Assembly: GCA_900549845.1 (NCBI GenBank)
Contig: URPT01000082.1
Span: forward strand, 1-7,403
Reading direction: 5' to 3'
From: an uncultured Veillonella sp.
GTDB lineage: Bacteria > Bacillota > Negativicutes > Veillonellales > Veillonellaceae
Length of the DNA stretch: 7,403 bases
How positions within the stretch are numbered: position 1 is the stretch's first letter; every line of letters starts with the position of its first letter. Under the pieces are notes generated by a model. The model was not told where the DNA came from and did not search any database. It saw nothing but the letters and a program-made list of their open reading frames with translations. Made by a program: the position numbers and the translations under genes. This document shows positions 5,847-7,403 of this stretch, piece by piece.

Positions 5847-5873
5847 AAAAGACCGCGTTAGCGGTCTTTTTTT
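5847..5873 (+). terminator. Intrinsic terminator after the Nramp gene
   Basis: AAAAGACCGC (5847-5856) pairs perfectly with GCGGTCTTTT (5861-5870) around the loop GTTA, and the T run continues to 5873. It starts four bases after the stop codon. The symmetric A and T runs mean it could also work on the other strand. Confidence 0.95.
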
Positions 5874-5899
5874 GTATAATAGGTGTTAAAAATCATAAA

Positions 5900-5918
5900 G
5901 TTACATTAATCATGTAAC
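5900..5918. promoter_or_regulatory. Inverted repeat GTTACAT-N5-ATGTAAC (possible operator)
   Basis: Two exact 7-base arms flank TAATC. TGTAACAT (5913-5920), which contains the right arm, recurs in inverted orientation as ATGTTACA at 6007-6014, so the region carries three GTTACA half-sites. This is typical of a site for a dimeric repressor, but the regulator is not identifiable. Confidence 0.4.
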
Positions 5919-5974
5919 ATTGTTTTATTAGAATTACTTTGTCATATAACTGGTATAGTTGTTATGTAAAAAGT

Positions 5975-5988
5975 GTATTCATGAATAC
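5975..5988. promoter_or_regulatory. 14-bp perfect palindrome upstream of the 6086 gene
   Basis: GTATTCATGAATAC is fully self-complementary. It lies just before -10-like TATAAA hexamers (5999-6004 and 6026-6031), for which no convincing -35 was found. The flanking GTGTATT recalls the palindrome at the cysK promoter. Confidence 0.4.
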
Positions 5989-6037
5989 CCATGTGGGCTA
6001 TAAAATATGTTACAATTAAAGATAGTATAAATCCTGT

Positions 6038-6051
6038 AGGGAACATTCCCT
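6038..6051 (+). promoter_or_regulatory. Short inverted repeat in the leader of the 6086 gene
   Basis: AGGGAA and TTCCCT are exact complements separated by CA. The two-base spacer is too tight for a full RNA hairpin loop, so a DNA-level site or a four-pair hairpin is more likely. It sits 34 bases before the start codon. Confidence 0.3.
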
Positions 6052-6085
6052 CACCAGTGTAATAGATAGAAATTAGGAGGACCTA

Positions 6086-6688
6086 ATGGCAGACGAAGTA
6101 AAAGTACAAGATGCAATGCAATCTGATTTTAGTGTTGTAGTAAACGACATTGCAGAGGAATTATTAACGCGCCTAAATATGGATGAGGATGGCTCTGTTA
6201 TCGACATGTTCCAAACAGGTTCTTTTGATCCTTGGCAATTATTCGTGTTCTTTGGCGCTTTAGAAAAAGCTCTCGTTGATTTTAGAACTGATAAACGCAA
6301 GAAAACAGTTATTGTTCACGCCCAACCTGAGGCTCTTATCGGCATTGGTCGCGTGGTAACACCGGTATCTACTATGCTCGAACACGTTCTAATGTCTCGC
6401 TTGAACGACATGAGTGAAGGTCGTCTAGAAACTGGCATGCTTACAGTATCTGCTGGAAGCATCGACTACGAAGGCGTTAATCTAAAAGGCCGCCACGTTG
6501 TGATCGTATGCGACCTTGTAGATGAAGATTCCGATTACCTCAAAGAATGCATTAATTTATGTAAAGAAATGAAAGCTAGCCACGTAGTGGCTGTGCCTCT
6601 CATGTTGTGGAATCCTGAGTTGATCGACAATTTGACAGAGGAAACTATCAAGGCGGAGTTATCCCATGAAAATCGTCCTCTCTCCTAG
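6086..6688 (+). CDS. Uncharacterised cytosolic protein, possibly phosphoribosyltransferase-like
   Basis: I do not recognise this 200-residue protein by name. It has no signal peptide or membrane segment. The N-terminal half (1-72) is acidic and probably helical. The C-terminal half alternates hydrophobic strands and helices: KTVIVHAQ (73-80), TGMLTVSAG (116-124), then LKGRHVVIVCDLVDEDSD (133-150) and ASHVVAVPLML (164-174). That last arrangement resembles the PRPP-binding region of type I phosphoribosyltransferases, where the strand is followed by DDxxxTG; here the loop reads CDLVDEDSD, lacking the first Asp and the Thr-Gly, so catalysis would not be expected. The fold assignment is inference. 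TAGGAGG at 6074-6080, five bases before the ATG, is a strong ribosome binding site. Its last 23 bases overlap the yaaA start, implying coupled expression. The palindromes upstream suggest regulation. Confidence 0.8.
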   Translation: MADEVKVQDAMQSDFSVVVNDIAEELLTRLNMDEDGSVIDMFQTGSFDPWQLFVFFGALEKALVDFRTDKRKKTVIVHAQPEALIGIGRVVTPVSTMLEHVLMSRLNDMSEGRLETGMLTVSAGSIDYEGVNLKGRHVVIVCDLVDEDSDYLKECINLCKEMKASHVVAVPLMLWNPELIDNLTEETIKAELSHENRPLS

Positions 6689-7403
6689 TAAGACAAAAAC
6701 AATTACCAATGCTACTAGCAATGATGGGGCCGTTAATCATGCCATCCAAGGCGGGCAATTCCAACCGCACATCACACAAGAAATTGTTAAACATGTGCAA
6801 TCTCTCGATGTGGCGGCCCTTGGTAAGGCTTTAAAATTAAAGGATGATAAGGCGCAGGCGCTCTTTGATTTCTATCAAGCTTTTGAATCCCACCCCGTTG
6901 GGCTAGCTTGTGAAAGCTATGATGGTATTGCTTTCAAATATTTAGACTGGCAGAACTTGTCTGATGAGGCCAAGGCCTTTGGTGAAAGCCATCTTGTCGT
7001 GATGTCTGCCTTGTACGGTGTTGTAGAACCTATGATGGGCGTGCGTGATTATCGGCTTGATATGGTGGATAAGGTAGGCATTAACTTATATGACACGTGG
7101 CGTGAAGCGGTAGATACCTACTTTCACAAGGAAGATTGGATTCTCAATCTAGCATCTAAAGAATATGCCAAAATGGTGAACCATCCGAAGGTGGTAACCG
7201 TTGAATTTTGGGAATTGCGAGGCGATGCATTTAAACAGATGAGTACGTCCTCGAAAATGAGCCGCGGTATGATGGCTTACGAATGTTTAACAGCACAAGT
7301 GCAACATGTGTGTGATTTGCCGCGCGAAGTGAATGGGTTTACCTGTGTCACTGACATAGATTCCATTACTATACCAAGCGAATCGATGACGGTTCGTTAT
7401 GAA
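6666..7403 (+). CDS. yaaA: YaaA family protein (peroxide stress response), 3' end missing
   Basis: The frame is open from ATG 6666 to the window edge (246 codons). In E. coli YaaA lowers intracellular free iron during hydrogen peroxide stress and thereby limits DNA and protein damage; the molecular activity is not settled, though a structure suggests DNA binding. Family landmarks are the start MKIVLSPSKT, YDGIAF (85-90), MSALYGVVEP (113-122), YRLDM (129-133), LYDTW (141-145), NLASKEY (161-167) and SRGMMA (199-204). E. coli YaaA has 258 residues, so only a short C-terminal tail should be missing. GGAG at 6655-6658, inside the preceding gene, lies seven bases before the ATG. It overlaps the 6086 gene by 23 bases in another frame, so the two are probably one operon. 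An Nramp metal transporter lies just upstream, separated by a terminator. Confidence 0.93.
   Translation, partial: MKIVLSPSKTKTITNATSNDGAVNHAIQGGQFQPHITQEIVKHVQSLDVAALGKALKLKDDKAQALFDFYQAFESHPVGLACESYDGIAFKYLDWQNLSDEAKAFGESHLVVMSALYGVVEPMMGVRDYRLDMVDKVGINLYDTWREAVDTYFHKEDWILNLASKEYAKMVNHPKVVTVEFWELRGDAFKQMSTSSKMSRGMMAYECLTAQVQHVCDLPREVNGFTCVTDIDSITIPSESMTVRYE

Overview
The window looks like chromosome from a Negativicutes bacterium (a Firmicute lineage with an outer membrane), most likely Veillonella or a close relative. This rests on low-to-moderate GC content, Firmicute-type proteins (a short QueF and a short CysE), strong AGGAGG-type ribosome binding sites, and an exported protein with an N-terminal SLH-like domain, a charged helical linker and a porin-like C-terminus, an arrangement typical of Negativicutes envelope proteins. 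The genus is inferred from recall of protein families; no search was run. All genes are on the + strand, and no mobile element, CRISPR array or phage gene was seen.

Layout. (1) 1-1522: an extended -10 promoter, then queF (queuosine biosynthesis), followed one base later by an unrecognised six-segment membrane protein. (2) 1523-3439: a cysteine biosynthesis block. A promoter, a palindrome and an intrinsic-terminator hairpin lie in front of cysK (O-acetylserine sulfhydrylase), and cysE (serine acetyltransferase) follows about 100 bases later, ending in a strong terminator. CysE makes O-acetylserine and CysK converts it to cysteine. The C-terminal isoleucine tail of CysE suggests that the two also form the classical cysteine synthase complex. 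(3) 3472-3644: a single tRNA-Ser(GCU) gene with its own promoter and terminator. (4) 3653-5873: a nested inverted repeat, a near-consensus promoter, a short SLH-type envelope protein and an Nramp family metal transporter, closed by a terminator. The last two genes appear to form an operon. (5) 5874-7403: a leader rich in palindromes, an unrecognised 200-residue protein that may have a degenerate phosphoribosyltransferase-like fold, and a YaaA family gene that overlaps it by 23 bases and runs off the window.

Most of the content is housekeeping metabolism. The parts most worth a second look are the terminator that cysK transcription must cross, palindromes of similar sequence before cysK, cysE and the 6086 gene, the loss of two conserved polar residues in the Nramp transporter, the very short SLH/porin-like protein, the nested inverted repeat after the tRNA, and the unknown protein coupled to yaaA. 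I did not find a clearly novel multi-gene system.
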